Positions 53,801 through 64,000 of a stretch of DNA of 64,000 bases are shown here, piece after piece. Location of the stretch: positions 69,268,740 to 69,332,739 of the forward strand of contig CM047426.1 in NCBI GenBank assembly GCA_026168455.1, written 5' to 3'. Source of the DNA: Theocolax elegans. Its lineage: Eukaryota; Arthropoda; Insecta; Hymenoptera; Cerocephalidae. Made by a program: the position numbers and the translations under genes. How positions within the stretch are numbered: the first letter of the stretch is position 1; each line of letters opens with the position of its first letter. The notes below the pieces were generated by a model. It worked only from the letters and a program-made list of their open reading frames with translations, had not been told where the DNA came from and ran no database searches.

Positions 53801-55944
53801 GGGAAATTAAGAGTGCTAACAAAAGTAAAAAGGCAAATATTAATATAGACGGTAAAGGGAACCTCTATGTAAAATCAATCCCCAATAGCGAAAATATATT
53901 CTTATCAAATGTATTAGCGGCCCCAGACATTTCAGAGAACCTTTTATCCCTTCGAAAATTTGCAGAAGCGGGATACGGGATTTATCTTGACGATAAGATA
54001 CTTAAAGTTTTTGATAAAGAATCCGGAGAGGAATATTTGTCAGGAAATTATGAATCGCCTAACTGGATAGTTAAATTTAATATTTTACATTCAGAGCAGC
54101 CTGATTCAGAATATGATAGTTACACTATAAAAGCTAGTCTAGTTACCGTGGACGATTTTCTTTCGCAGTGTCAAACGGACCTGTTACCGCAGGCATGCGA
54201 CAATGAGAGTCCGAGTGACATTGGGAGGGAGAATGAGAAAGAAAATATGGAAGAAAATGATATTAATAAAGAGGTTAATGATAACTGGTTAAACAGGAAA
54301 ATACTTGATTTAAATCACCCAATTTCAAATTCAGAGATAGAAAAATTAGGAGAAGACATTCAGAGATGTGACGCAACAACATCCATACAAAAACTAAGTG
54401 TGGGAATGTTGTGGCACAAAAGACTAGGACATGCTTCCTTAGAATACATGAAACAAATGAAAAAATATGAAAATGAATTAAGAGACGTAAAATTAAACAC
54501 AGAGATCATGAACTGCGAGCCTTGTATACTCGCTAAAATGGAAAAACCAGTATTCAAAAACAATAGACAACGTTCAGAAAAACCACTTCACACAATACAT
54601 GCGGACACGATGGGTAAAATATCACCACCCTCCTTTCCAGGTGAGAATATGTATATAGTAGTTTTGATTGATGACTTCTCTAAATATGCCAAGGCATATT
54701 GTGTGAAACACAAAAACGAATCAGGGGAATGTCTTGAGGACTACCTCAAACACACTCGAAACTTACTGGGTAAACAAGAAAAAGTATGTTTTATAAGAGC
54801 AGATAATGGAACAGAGTTCACTGGTGGAAAATTTTCAGAGATCATGAATAAAGAAGGTATCTCGAGTGATTTTGCACCACCACACACACCAGAGCTGAAT
54901 GGAACAGCAGAAAGGTTCAACAAAACAATTCAGATGAAAGTAAGAGCCTTGCTATTCGACTCGGGTTTACCTAACACAATGTGGTCAGTAGCTACAGAAG
55001 CTGCAGTACATTTGTACAACCGAACGCCGCATAAGAGTAATGACTTCAAAACCCCACTTTCCAAGATAAGTCCCAGTAAAGAAAGTCATGTAAAAGAATT
55101 GAGAAGGTTTGGGTGTGTAGCTTACGTTAAAATTCCAATTCCAGAGAATAAGTTTTCAGAGAGAGCATTAAAAACAATCTTAGTAGGTTACACGTCCACA
55201 GGTTATTTATTATGGCATCCGCAATCGTTAAGATTTATTATATCGAGACACGTCAGATTCAATGAAAAACTGGTCTATAAAGATATAATCAACAAAACAG
55301 AACAAAAGGAAATTAGTTTCGGAGATTCTAAAGAAAAAGAGAACACACAGAATTCAGAAGTTACAATAACTGAAAGTAATCAACGACCAGATACTGAGAC
55401 ATTGAAATCCAGAAAAAGGAAAGCTCCTTCGAACGACACAGTTGAAAGTACAAGACCTGTTCTTAAAAGAAAGGCCAAAGAAAGTCGATTCAGAGATCCA
55501 GACTTTATATACAGGGCAAATAACAGTCAAACCGTACTGATAAATACAGAGGACGAAGACGAAATGATATATGCGAATATAGCTAAAATGAACCAAGATC
55601 CAACTAACTTCAGAGAAGCAATGAATTCGCAAGACAAGGAGAGCTGGATAAAAGCTATTGATGAAGAACTAAAAGCAATGGCAGAAAACAAGGTTTGGCA
55701 AATCGTAGATTTTCCAGAACAAAATTCAAAGAAGGGTAAACCGAATGTCATTGATTCCAGATGGATATTTAAGAAAAAGACAAGCAAAGAAGGACAAGTT
55801 AAACACAAAGCGAGACTTGTCATTCGAGGATTTAAAGATAAAAACCAATACGAATTAAGAGAAACCTATGCTCCAGTATCACGTATGGCAGTGATTCGAT
55901 CCGCACTGGCTGTGATTACCAAGTATGACCTTGAGGCAGTATAA
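53800..55944 (+). pseudogene. Copia-2 pol: protease end, integrase, RT start
   Basis: Open from 53800 (KANINIDGKGNLYVKS, LAAPDISENLLSLRKFAEAG), with the first ATG at 54037. LWHKRLGHASLEYMKQM is the pre-integrase zinc region. HTIHADTMGK, FIRADNGTEF and ELNGTAERFNKT carry the integrase D, D, E. FGCVAYVKIP and a Lys/Arg-rich region follow, then the RT start ESWIKAIDEELKAMAENKVW, DSRWIFKKK and TYAPVSRMAVIRSAL. A single nonsense codon (TAA at 55942) falls just before the LDVKTAFLNG catalytic block, in the same frame as the next part. Confidence 0.92.
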
Positions 55945-57243
55945 CTTGACGTAAAAACTGCTTTCTTGAACGGAGAACTACTTGAAGAGATCTACATGGA
56001 AATACCAGAGGGGTTAGAAAATTCAGAGAAATACAAAGGAAAGAAAGTTTGCAAATTACTGAAAACGATTTATGGTTTAAAAATAAGTCCTAAGAAATGG
56101 AACATGAAATTTACAGAAGAAGTCAGAAAACTCGGTTTAGAAAGAGACATTCATGAGGCCTGGTTGTTCACTTGGAGACAAAACGGGAGAGTACTCATTC
56201 TAGTGCTATATGTAGATGACATCATACTAGCAGGAAACGATTCAGAGAAATTACAACAAGTAAAGTCTAGTCTGTGCAAAACATTTAAGATGAACGACTT
56301 AGGAGAACCTAGCCTATATTTAGGTATGAAAATTCAGAGAGACAGATTAAAAAGAACTATGACGCTAAATCAAGAAGAGTACACATTGAAAGTGTTGGAA
56401 AGATTCAACATGAGTGAATGCCATCCTCAAAACACACCTATGGTGACAAGACAAGTGAAGAAAAGAAAAATAAATAGTAATTCAGAAGAAAATACATCGC
56501 CTTGCAAAGCACCATACAGAGAAGCTATTGGAAGCTTGTTATATCTAGCAGGAGTAACAAGACCTGATATTGCTTATGCAGTCAATTACTTGTCCAGGAA
56601 ACAAGTTTCACCTACAGAGAATGACTGGAAAGACATAAAGAGAATATTCAGATATTTTCAGAAGACAATGCAAGTGGGATTAACTTACGGAGATTTTGGA
56701 GGCAAACTAGAAGTATACACTGACTCAAGTTTTAGTGACAATGCAGACTCAACATCAACGGGAGGGTATGTCATAAAACTGTTTGGAAACGCAGTAGCTT
56801 GGAGAAGCTATAAACAGAAACATGTAGCAACATCAACGTGTCATGCTGAGTACTTCACGATGAGCAATACATGCCAAGAGATTATATCGTTGGATAAAGC
56901 AATCAGAGATATGACCGGGAAAACCTACTATCCAGTCAAAATGTGGTGTGACAACAAGTCAGCTGGTAAATGCACACAAATGGACGGGTCCCATAAGTTG
57001 AAAGATTTTGACGATAGTTATTCAGAGATAGTGGAAAAATTAAACACAAGGGAGAAAAAGGGAAGCAAAATCCATATTTCAGAGACACATGGGGACTACA
57101 TTAAAAAATGCGTTGGCGAGAACAAAATTGTAGTTGAATATATTAACACTAAAGAGAATTTAGCGGACATACTAACTAAACCCTTACCCGAACCAATACA
57201 TAAAGAATTAAGAGATAAAATAAACAATTCAGAGAAAATTTAA
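55945..57243 (+). CDS. Copia-2 pol: RT core and RNase H
   Basis: Same frame as the preceding part. LDVKTAFLNGELLEEIYMEI (first catalytic Asp), KTIYGLKISPKKWN, VLILVLYVDDIILAGN (YVDD), then the Copia connection YREAIGSLLYLAGVTRPDIA. The RNase H has VYTDSSFSDNADSTSTGGYV, STCHAEYFTMS, KMWCDNKSAGKC and NTKENLADILTKPLP. It ends at NNSEKI, 70 bp before the polypurine tract. Intact over its whole length. Confidence 0.92.
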   Translation, partial: LDVKTAFLNGELLEEIYMEIPEGLENSEKYKGKKVCKLLKTIYGLKISPKKWNMKFTEEVRKLGLERDIHEAWLFTWRQNGRVLILVLYVDDIILAGNDSEKLQQVKSSLCKTFKMNDLGEPSLYLGMKIQRDRLKRTMTLNQEEYTLKVLERFNMSECHPQNTPMVTRQVKKRKINSNSEENTSPCKAPYREAIGSLLYLAGVTRPDIAYAVNYLSRKQVSPTENDWKDIKRIFRYFQKTMQVGLTYGDFGGKLEVYTDSSFSDNADSTSTGGYVIKLFGNAVAWRSYKQKHVATSTCHAEYFTMSNTCQEIISLDKAIRDMTGKTYYPVKMWCDNKSAGKCTQMDGSHKLKDFDDSYSEIVEKLNTREKKGSKIHISETHGDYIKKCVGENKIVVEYINTKENLADILTKPLPEPIHKELRDKINNSEKI

Positions 57244-57316
57244 ATTTAAAGCATTGCTATGTATCATTTGTTTGATTACAGATTCGACTGATCACGCTGA
57301 AAATTAAGAGCGTGAT

Positions 57317-57330
57317 ACGGAGGGAGGGAG
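57317..57330 (+). other. Copia-2 polypurine tract
   Basis: ACGGAGGGAGGGAG directly precedes the 3' LTR, the plus-strand primer site. Confidence 0.85.
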
Positions 57331-57670
57331 TGTTGGCTGAGCGAAACCAGCGAGCTCCGCATCACGTGGAGAGAGCGCCACCTAACACCAAGAGACGAAA
57401 AATTGCCGTCTCTCGTACTGCGACGAGTGCGCGTTACTCTCGCGTTGACCGTCAAGGAGTACGGACTGTGTTTTCTAATAATATACGAAATAAATTAATT
57501 CATCCTTTTGTATTTTATCTGTGAGTTCCAGAGAGAGAAATTCAGAGGCGCAGTGGCGCATATTAGTTAATAGAAAATAAAACAAATTTAATTTTGAATA
57601 TATAAACGTGTGTGAGTGTTAGTGCCGATTATTTCGCCCTTCCCAGCCGAAATCCCAGATTCATCCAACA
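57331..57670 (+). repeat. Copia-2 3' LTR (340 bp)
   Basis: Starts TGTTGGCTGAG and ends CATCCAACA, followed by the target duplication CCATC. Confidence 0.96.
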
Positions 57671-57820
57671 CCATCATTAAGAACTAGTTACATTTTATTA
57701 TAATATTATATTAATATTAACATATTTAATACATAATCCTTGTTTGCGTAATAAAGAAACTCTCTCTCTCTCTCTATCTCTTACTGTATTTTTCTGACCC
57801 TTTCCCCCTCTCTTTCTTAC

Positions 57821-57991
57821 GTGAATAAATTCAAAAGAATTTTGGTGGTAAAAGAAGATAGATCGACAGGGAACAATGTGAGGTTGGGCATACTGATACG
57901 AAATTTCAATTAAAACATTTTTCAAAGCAAAAATTGGAGAAGCGAGTAAGGTGAATGTAAGGCTAGTCCATATAACCCATACTTGCCACAT
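57821..57991 (-). CDS. Candidate host first exon with signal peptide
   Basis: The minus strand starts MWQVWVIWTSLTFTLLASPI FA, a convincing signal peptide, then LKNVLIEISYQYAQPHIVPC, RSIFFYHQNSFEFIH. The coding sense ends at CAC|GTAAGA, a good splice donor. Downstream exons would lie below 57670, where the Copia-2 insertion begins. The first part of an insect chemosensory ionotropic receptor would look like this, but one exon is too little to say. Confidence 0.35.
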
Positions 57992-59048
57992 GAGCGAAGG
58001 CGTGACGATTGATTTACCATATCAATTAAACTTTTCCAGAACCTGTAGTAAATCTTATTATACAAATTATAATCATTTTTATGATTTTTCTATCTCTCGC
58101 TGCTCATTGACTTAGATGTACTTAAACTTAACACATTTGTTAGTTTATCAAAAAAATTTTATTCAACTTTTATTCTCTCTATTTAGTAAGAATTATGCAG
58201 TAGCAAATAAATAAGTAGTTCTCGTAATATTTTTTTGCCATATGATCATTACGCATAATTAAATGAAACAATAGATGTTCGTACATCGAAAATTTATTAA
58301 CCTTTTTAGAATATTCAAATTAGATTAAATATTTTCCATATCGCTTGCTAGTTAATAATGAATAATGAAAATTTGAACTTTAACATTATTTATATAACGG
58401 GAGTGCAAATAATTAAAGAAAGTGAGTTGTGGTACTTAGCAAGTTACTCAAAGATTCAGAAGAATACACGCTTTGACAATACCATTTAAAATGACCTTCA
58501 CCTGATTTTCAAACTTTCCTCTTTACCTTTGAAAAAACTAGGTATACTCGCAATTTTCATACTGCAGTGAAACCTAAGTGGAGAGCTGTAGGTCAGTATC
58601 TGCATAAAACCGCAAGAGTAACGACTACGCATTTCGCAGCTCGACCAATTGAAGGCCAGAATTGCACCATTCACTGTGTGAAACTTCTTTATTATGCGAG
58701 CTGCGCAGAATGCTGGTACGTGACCTGCCTGGCAAACACTCATGAACAACTGCGAATCTGCAGACTTCATATTTAGCTCAAAATTCTATGTTCGCATTGC
58801 AAACTTCCTCTCATGATACCAATACACTAAGTCCCATCGGTACCTTTTTAAATTCTTTTCATAAAACCTATATTTGTTTTATTTTAGAATATGAAAATAA
58901 AAAGCAAGATATGGTACAACATCACTTTTTGTGTGGGAGTACATGACCTCCGAGAAACAGATATTATCCAAACTTTGGTATATCTTGTGTAATGTAGAAA
59001 TATGAAGAAAGCCAAGTTAAAACTTACCAATAACCAATTTGACGAAAA
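57992..59048. other. AT-rich interval, no supported gene
   Basis: A GC-richer patch at 58560-58770 has open frames on both strands but no recognisable domain. The rest is AT-rich. Confidence 0.4.
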
Positions 59049-59448
59049 TTATTCGACATCTAATAATAATTTCAATGAAAATTACTTCCACTTGAATCGT
59101 TTACAACCCCGAAAGAAATAGAGATAGAAATTTAAACCAAAATTCAGATGAAAGTTGAGTTCAAGTACATATAATTTAAAAAAAAAAGCTTGAATTGCTC
59201 AATTTGGAATACAGTTATGAAGAAAATAAGAAATTAAAGAATTTTAGGCTTAAAGAAACAATAAATTTTTCATATTAAATTTTGGTTAAAATTTCTTCAA
59301 TTTCTTATTTTTTTCATAACTTTGCTCCAAATTAAGCAATTTAAGTTTCTTTTTTTCAATTTATCGAGTATCTATCTCTATTTGTTTCGGGGTTATAACC
59401 GATTCAATTGGAAATCATTTTCACTGAAATTATTATTAGATGAATAAA
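59049..59448. mobile_element. Inverted-repeat miniature element (~400 bp)
   Basis: The arms pair TTATTCGACATCTAATAATA ... CCCGAAAGAAATAGAGATAG with CTATCTCTATTTGTTTCGGG ... TATTATTAGATGAATAA. The centre (59210-59340) also folds (AAGAAAATAAGAAATTAAAG / TTTCTTCAATTTCTTATTTT). Related in motif to the element at 60058. Confidence 0.75.
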
Positions 59449-60057
59449 CAATTAATTTTAATAAAAATACATACTATTATTATTTATCCGCAGTCTAATA
59501 ATCAAATCTTGTAAAATGTGCATAATTCAAAATTTAATCAATATGCTAATTAATTAATGAATTAAGTAGTTAAATTATATATTATCAAGTAAAACATTTT
59601 TAGGTTGAAGTTAAATCAAATATACCGCGTGTAAATTACTGCGATAGAAATGCAGTAAAATTATTAGACTCTCTCATTGTCTCTCTACTTATCCTAAAAG
59701 CTAAAAAAAGTGCAAGGACAATCTTACAATATCGCAATTTATCATAATTTACCTCAATTATTCAAAAATGCTCGAAATAACTCCAATGTGTCCCAAATTA
59801 TTCAAACTGTTTTCTCATTCTTCCGATTGCTTCTGATTTATATTGATTGATTCCTAATACTCCTTGATAATTTTAAATTCTAATCATTAATTCCGTATTA
59901 TCCCGATTAATCTAAAGAAATGCCAAATTATTTTACTCTATACCAAACACCTCCAAAAATCTTGAAATATTAACTTTTAGAGGGTCGAAGTTTGAAAATC
60001 GCATATTTCTATAGAAATGTGCATGATCTTATAGATACCTAAGTTATGGCCAAACTA
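59449..60057. other. AT-rich interval, nothing recognised
   Basis: No frame or repeat of note. Confidence 0.5.
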
Positions 60058-60858
60058 ACAAGGAGAGTCCACGTCCTTTGGGAAATGGATCGATAACAAA
60101 CAATAGGATATTATTTCTACTATAAAAATATGAAGCAAGCCAGGGTTTTAGATTCCAATGCTCTTTTTTATTATAGACATAAGCAAATAACAAAAAGTCT
60201 CGCTGAAACAACCATGCTTATAACTCGCAAACAATAAATAAAGATATGCATTCAAACCTAATTTTAAAACAAACTGAAATTGAGCAGATATGTTTTGAAA
60301 AAAAGAAGCTCAAATAAATTAATTGGGTCTAAAGTTATCGAAGAAATAAAAATTAGACGAAATTTTATCGAAAATTTAGCATTACAATTTGATGATGTTT
60401 TTAGGCCAAAATAACGTCTAATTTTTATTTCTTCCGTAACTTTTGACCAAATTAAGTTAATTAAGCTTATTTTTTTCAAAATAATCTGCTCAATCTCAGT
60501 TTTCTTTCAAACTTTAGTTTGAATGCATATATTTACTTGTTTCCGAGTTACTTGCTCATATCTACCATAAAAAAGGGTATTGGAAACTAAAACCCTGGCT
60601 TTCTTCATATTTTTATAGTAGAAATCATATCCTACATGGAGAAAAATTTCTGATAAATTTTACCCTGCTAATCTAGTAAAGGTGGGACGAATTTTACCCT
60701 GCTGATCGGTTAAAATTTATTTGAAAACTGGGTATTTTTTAACCGGCTGTATCTTTCATCCCAGTTTTACTAGAACAGCAGGGTAAAATTCATCAGAAAT
60801 TTTTCTCCGTGTAGAGTTTGGTAACGATCCGTTTCCCAACGGGTGTGGACTTTCTTTG
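60058..60858. mobile_element. Inverted-repeat miniature element (~800 bp)
   Basis: Left ACAAGGAGAGTCCACGTCCT...GGATCGATAACAAAC pairs with right ATCCGTTTCCCAACGGGTGT...GGACTTTCTTTG, with TA on both outer sides. The arms pair along ~300 bp, e.g. TCTACTATAAAAATATGAAG / CTTCATATTTTTATAGTAGA. The right arm is split by another small element (60635-60811). A decayed relative lies at 16360-16490. Confidence 0.8.
60635..60811. mobile_element. TA-flanked miniature element (177 bp), nested
   Basis: Ends CATGGAGAAAAATTTCTGAT / ATCAGAAATTTTTCTCCGTG with TA duplications (60633-60634 and 60812-60813). Inside it GAATTTTACCCTGCTGATC also echoes the ends. Mariner-type by its TA target. Confidence 0.85.
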
Positions 60859-61130
60859 TAAGTATGAATATGGGCGACTCAAGTTCCTTATGCAGTATGC
60901 GTATACCGTTTCAGCACAGTGATTTATATGTTAAAATATATTCAGTTTAAAAAAAATTTTATATTGCAGTATTATTATGATTCTAATTTTTTTAGTCTAG
61001 CAGTGTAAATTGATAATACCAATTGGTATTTTATTATAGTGAAATATTGTATTAAATGGCATCTGTAATTCTAAAGCACGAATTTAAGTAAAAACAACCC
61101 TAGTAGAAATTTGAATCTAAGAACTAGGAA

Positions 61131-61391
61131 TTAAACATAGGTATTAAATACCTTGTGATGAAACGCTTTTTCACCCATTTTTTTAACACTTAATAGAATG
61201 ACCATAACCTCAAGACATTCGAATAATGTTTGCAAAACATCTTTGCAAAATTCAGAATCAGTTTTTAATTTTTCATCAAATGTAACGAAATCATTTATAG
61301 AAGTTATCGGTATGAAAAATGAATATTTTTTTAGTTGCTGGCTGTTTCCAATAAAAGAAGAATCACTATTATTATTTGACAGCTTCGTCAA
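61131..61391 (-). pseudogene. DUF4806-like fragment
   Basis: The minus strand reads FIPITSINDFVTFDEKLKTD, SEFCKDVLQTLFECLEVMVI. The pattern FPxxSxxDFxxFDxxLKxDxEFxxxLxxxL is that of DUF4806, a domain found in many arthropod proteins and often duplicated by mobile elements. The following part is degenerate. No start context or exon structure is convincing. Confidence 0.5.
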
Positions 61392-61866
61392 TATTAGTGT
61401 TTTTAAACAAACAATTTCAGCAGAATTCGTTTTTAAATCAGCACTTAACTTATAAATACTTTTGTTTAAATTATATAATAAGTCTAAAAGAACATAACAT
61501 AATTAAATATTATATTAAAAAAAGAAGAAATAAAGATATGTATTATATTACATACCAATAACCAATTCTTGAAAATTATTGGAGTCCGAAAATGATGTGT
61601 TTTGTGAGGAAAGTACACGTGATTTTTTTTATTTAAATTACCTATAATTATAAAATAGTACCAATTATTTACGAATAACTGGTTACTTATGCACTAGCAT
61701 TAGTACTTTTTTTAATTTACCTTATATAGTTGAAAAAATTGTTTTTTTCGGGTCGGCTACTTGTTCTGGCGTATTTTTAAGAACTTTTTTATTATTAAAG
61801 AGTGTGTGGCTAGAATCAATCATTTTTGTAGTCGTGTAGTCACGTTTCATTAGTTTTTTATTGCTT

Positions 61867-62014
61867 CCCTGGTAGAAAATTGAGCCTATTTCTGGTCAGA
61901 ATTTCTGGTAAAATTTTTTGAAAATAAGATATTGTTAGATTATAGATTATTGTACCAATTTAACATGTGTTGACCAGAAATTCTGGTCAGAATCTGCGCT
62001 ATTTTCTACTAGGG
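61867..62014. mobile_element. Miniature element with CCCTRGTAGAAA ends (148 bp)
   Basis: CCCTGGTAGAAAATTGAGCC...TTTCTGG pairs with CCAGAAATTCTGGTCAGAAT...TTTTCTACTAGGG; TT on both outer sides. Same end type as 11382-11505. Confidence 0.75.
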
Positions 62015-62319
62015 TTATAGAAGGTTCGCTCAAATCTTCATTCCATTCATCAAAATTTGATTGATACGTCGATCGGGTTCTTACAGAATTTATTTATACA
62101 CAACTAAAAATTAATGTACATTTTAATTGTAATATAAATTTTAAGGCAATTATATTCAACATTAAAATTATATAGTTAAAAAAATTATGTTTAAAAATTT
62201 GTAAATAATGTCATTATGAATATTTAAATTATTCTGTTATTTATTAGTATATAGTCGTATTGTTATTGTGTATTTTCACCTAGTTGTAAAGAACTATTTG
62301 ATTCTAATTCCCATATTTT

Positions 62320-64000
62320 CTCTACTTATTTATATTTTTATTACACCTTTTCTATATCTAACTTATATTCCATAATATTTTTCTGCAATTGAAAGTATTT
62401 AATTCGAAAACACCTTCCAAGAAGGTGTCAAAACCCGCAAGTATTGTGCTATTCTCATCAAACTTTGAAAATTGTTATCTGATAAATAAATTCTGCAATT
62501 CAATCTGACATTGTTATCTGATAAATAAATAATTTTAATATCTAACTACCTTATTTTATCTATTTCTTTGAATTTTAATGAAACATTTTTATAAATATTA
62601 CGAAAATTTCGTATAAAAAATTTCTGCAATTGAAAGAATTGAAATCAAACTGAAATCGACAAGTATTTTGAATCGTACCACAAAATTTATATTTTATATA
62701 AACATTTTTATATATATTACTTAAACTTCGTAAAAAGTTTCTACAATTGAAAGCACTGAAATCGAACTGTAATCGACAAGTATTTTGAACCATGCAAAAA
62801 TTTCTACCAATCTGAATACAGATTTTTTTATATGAAAAGTATCTTACACTATTATTTTTCATTTCTGGCCCTCACATGTTTTACAGTTATAAATAAATAA
62901 TATTCTAATGATATTAATTTGTGCAAAATTAATTTCTGCAATACTAATAAAATGGACATTTCTTTTTTATTCTTTTAAATAATAAAATAATACTTGCACC
63001 ACCGTTGGTTAAACGCTTCGCTCGCTAGTGGTGCTTGTATCAATCGGCCGGGGCCGGGAATCAAACCTGGGACCTCCAGATTACGAGTCCGTCGCCCTAC
63101 CGACCAAGCCATCGCAGGCCTCTTTTAGGAACTTTATTAGATAAAAATAATGATGTCTATTTTATCATTGGTGATGTAGGATATTAAAATTGCCAGATAG
63201 TATTGCAATATTTATATATTATTACTCATTGCAGTTTCTTCACGGTATTATATACTTTCATAAATGTAAAGGAATACATTAGTAAGTCAGAATTAACACA
63301 TATATGAAGCGTTTAACCAACGGTGGTGCAAGTATTATTTTATTATTTAAAAGAATAAAAAAGAAATGTCCATTTTATTAGTATTGCAGAAATTAATTTT
63401 GCACAAATTAATATCATTAGAATATTATTTATTTATAACTGTAAAACATGTGAGGGCCAGAAATGAAAAATAATAGTGTAAGATACTTTTCATATAAAAA
63501 AATCTGTATTCAGATTGGTAGAAATTTTTGCATGGTTCAAAATACTTGTCGATTACAGTTTGATTTCAGTGCTTTCAATTGTAGAAACTTTTTAAGAAGT
63601 TTAAGTAATATATATAAAAATGTTTATATAAAATATAAATTTTGTGGTACGATTCAAAATACTTGTCGATTTCAGTTTGATTTCAATTCTTTCAATTGCA
63701 GAAATTTTTTATACGAAAATTTTCGTAATATTTATAAAAATGTTTCATTAAAATTCAAAGAAATAGATAAAATAAGGTAGTTAGAAATTAAAATTATTTA
63801 TTTATCAGATAACAATGTCAGATTGAATTGCAGAATTTATTTATCAGATAACAATTTTCAAAGTTTGATGAGAATAGCACAATACTTGCGGGTTTTGACA
63901 CCTTCTTGGAAGGTGTTTTCGAATTAAATACTTTCAATTGCAGAAAAATATTATGGAATATAAGATAGAAAAGGTGTAATAAAAATATAAATAAGTAGAG
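62320..64000. repeat. Near-perfect palindrome, arms of at least 690 bp
   Basis: The left arm 62320-63019 (TTCTCTACTTATTTATATTT ... ACCGTTGGTTAAACGCTTC) is the reverse complement of 63306-64000, with only a few differences (one A/T change near 62545, a 1-base indel near 62600 and a 6-base indel near 62380). The spacer 63020-63305 holds a SINE piece. The right arm is cut by the window end. Inside each arm a ~120-bp motif with ATTTCTGCAATTGAAAG and CGACAAGTATTTTGAA is tandemly repeated. Confidence 0.9.
63026..63122 (-). mobile_element. tRNA-derived SINE, copy 4, truncated
   Basis: Minus strand: GGCCTGCGATGGCTTGGTCG, box B GGTTTGATTCCC and CCGATTGATACAAGCACCAC, after which the body stops at the edge of the palindrome arm. 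Only the tRNA-like head remains. Confidence 0.88.

Larger units (their letters stand above)
49011..57670 (+). mobile_element. Copia LTR retrotransposon (copy 2), nearly intact and young
   Basis: Complete element: 340-bp LTRs, primer site, long leader, gag, pol, polypurine tract. CCATC flanks it on both sides (49006-49010 and 57671-57675). The LTRs differ at about 5 of 340 positions. Coding damage is limited to one single-base frameshift at the gag/pol border (near 53798) and one nonsense codon in the RT (55942). A Transib-like element sits in the leader. It is not closely related to copy 1. Confidence 0.95.

Noticed and set aside
53790..53805. Programmed -1 frameshift between Copia-2 gag and pol
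   Set aside because: AAACTTTAGGGG does not give a proper slippery heptamer in the gag frame, and Copia elements usually use one frame; a one-base loss is simpler.
58498..58776. Overlapping ORFs on both strands
   Set aside because: No domain, composition only; cannot tell a gene from chance.
1..64000. CRISPR array, bacterial operon or phage region
   Set aside because: Repeats are TIRs, LTRs or microsatellites; gene content is eukaryotic mobile elements.

Overview
The window looks like a transposon graveyard from an arthropod nuclear genome. An insect is most likely, and a hymenopteran such as an ant is my guess. Reasons: AT-rich DNA, abundant (GA)n/(TC)n tracts, Copia and Gypsy elements using insect-type tRNA primers, LINEs, a Polinton/Maverick, piggyBac, Transib, hAT and mariner remnants, and two kinds of SINE. 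I recognise no complete host gene. The only host-like candidates are one signal-peptide exon (57821-57991, minus), a Tudor-like ORF (37124-37537, minus) and a DUF4806-like fragment (61131-61391, minus).

Layout. 1-4367: a Copia element on the minus strand whose 3' part lies off the window; its 5' LTR abuts the 3' UTR of a long LINE (copy A, 4368-9108). 9109-16295: three more minus-strand LINE pieces (B, C, D), a mariner-type element, and a tRNA-derived SINE. 17034-18484: a DNA transposon with long (~365 bp) inverted repeats and a short transposase remnant. 19234-20665: an unidentified minus-strand gene and decayed coding sequence. 20666-29730: a defective Ty3/Gypsy element (4-bp duplication AACT) carrying LINE copy E in its leader. 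29731-~47540: a decayed Polinton with split DNA polymerase B, integrase, penton-like protein, small virion-type proteins, F54H12.2-like capsid protein, an exonuclease-like protein and an adenovirus-type protease. It is broken by a piggyBac remnant, two tRNA-SINEs, a 5S-rRNA-derived SINE and several TTAA-flanked miniature elements. 49011-57670: a young, almost complete Copia element (duplication CCATC, LTRs about 98.5% identical) carrying a Transib-like element with 520-bp arms in its leader. 57671-64000: miniature inverted-repeat elements and, at the end, a near-perfect palindrome with arms of at least 690 bp.

The most interesting signals are as follows. (1) LINE copies A, B, D and E all sit inside (GA)n/(TC)n microsatellites in the same orientation, and the 3' ends of B, C, D and E carry a terminal hairpin next to the dinucleotide tract, which suggests microsatellite-targeted insertion. 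(2) The heptamer TTCAGAG occurs 26 times in the young Copia, in its LTRs, leader and all three reading frames. (3) There is a 5S rRNA-headed SINE with a 20-bp target duplication. (4) A Transib-like element shows CACTATGG ends and CGCCG duplications. (5) A Tudor-like ORF lies inside the Polinton territory. Nearly every coding region carries frameshifts or stops, so they are annotated as pseudogenes.
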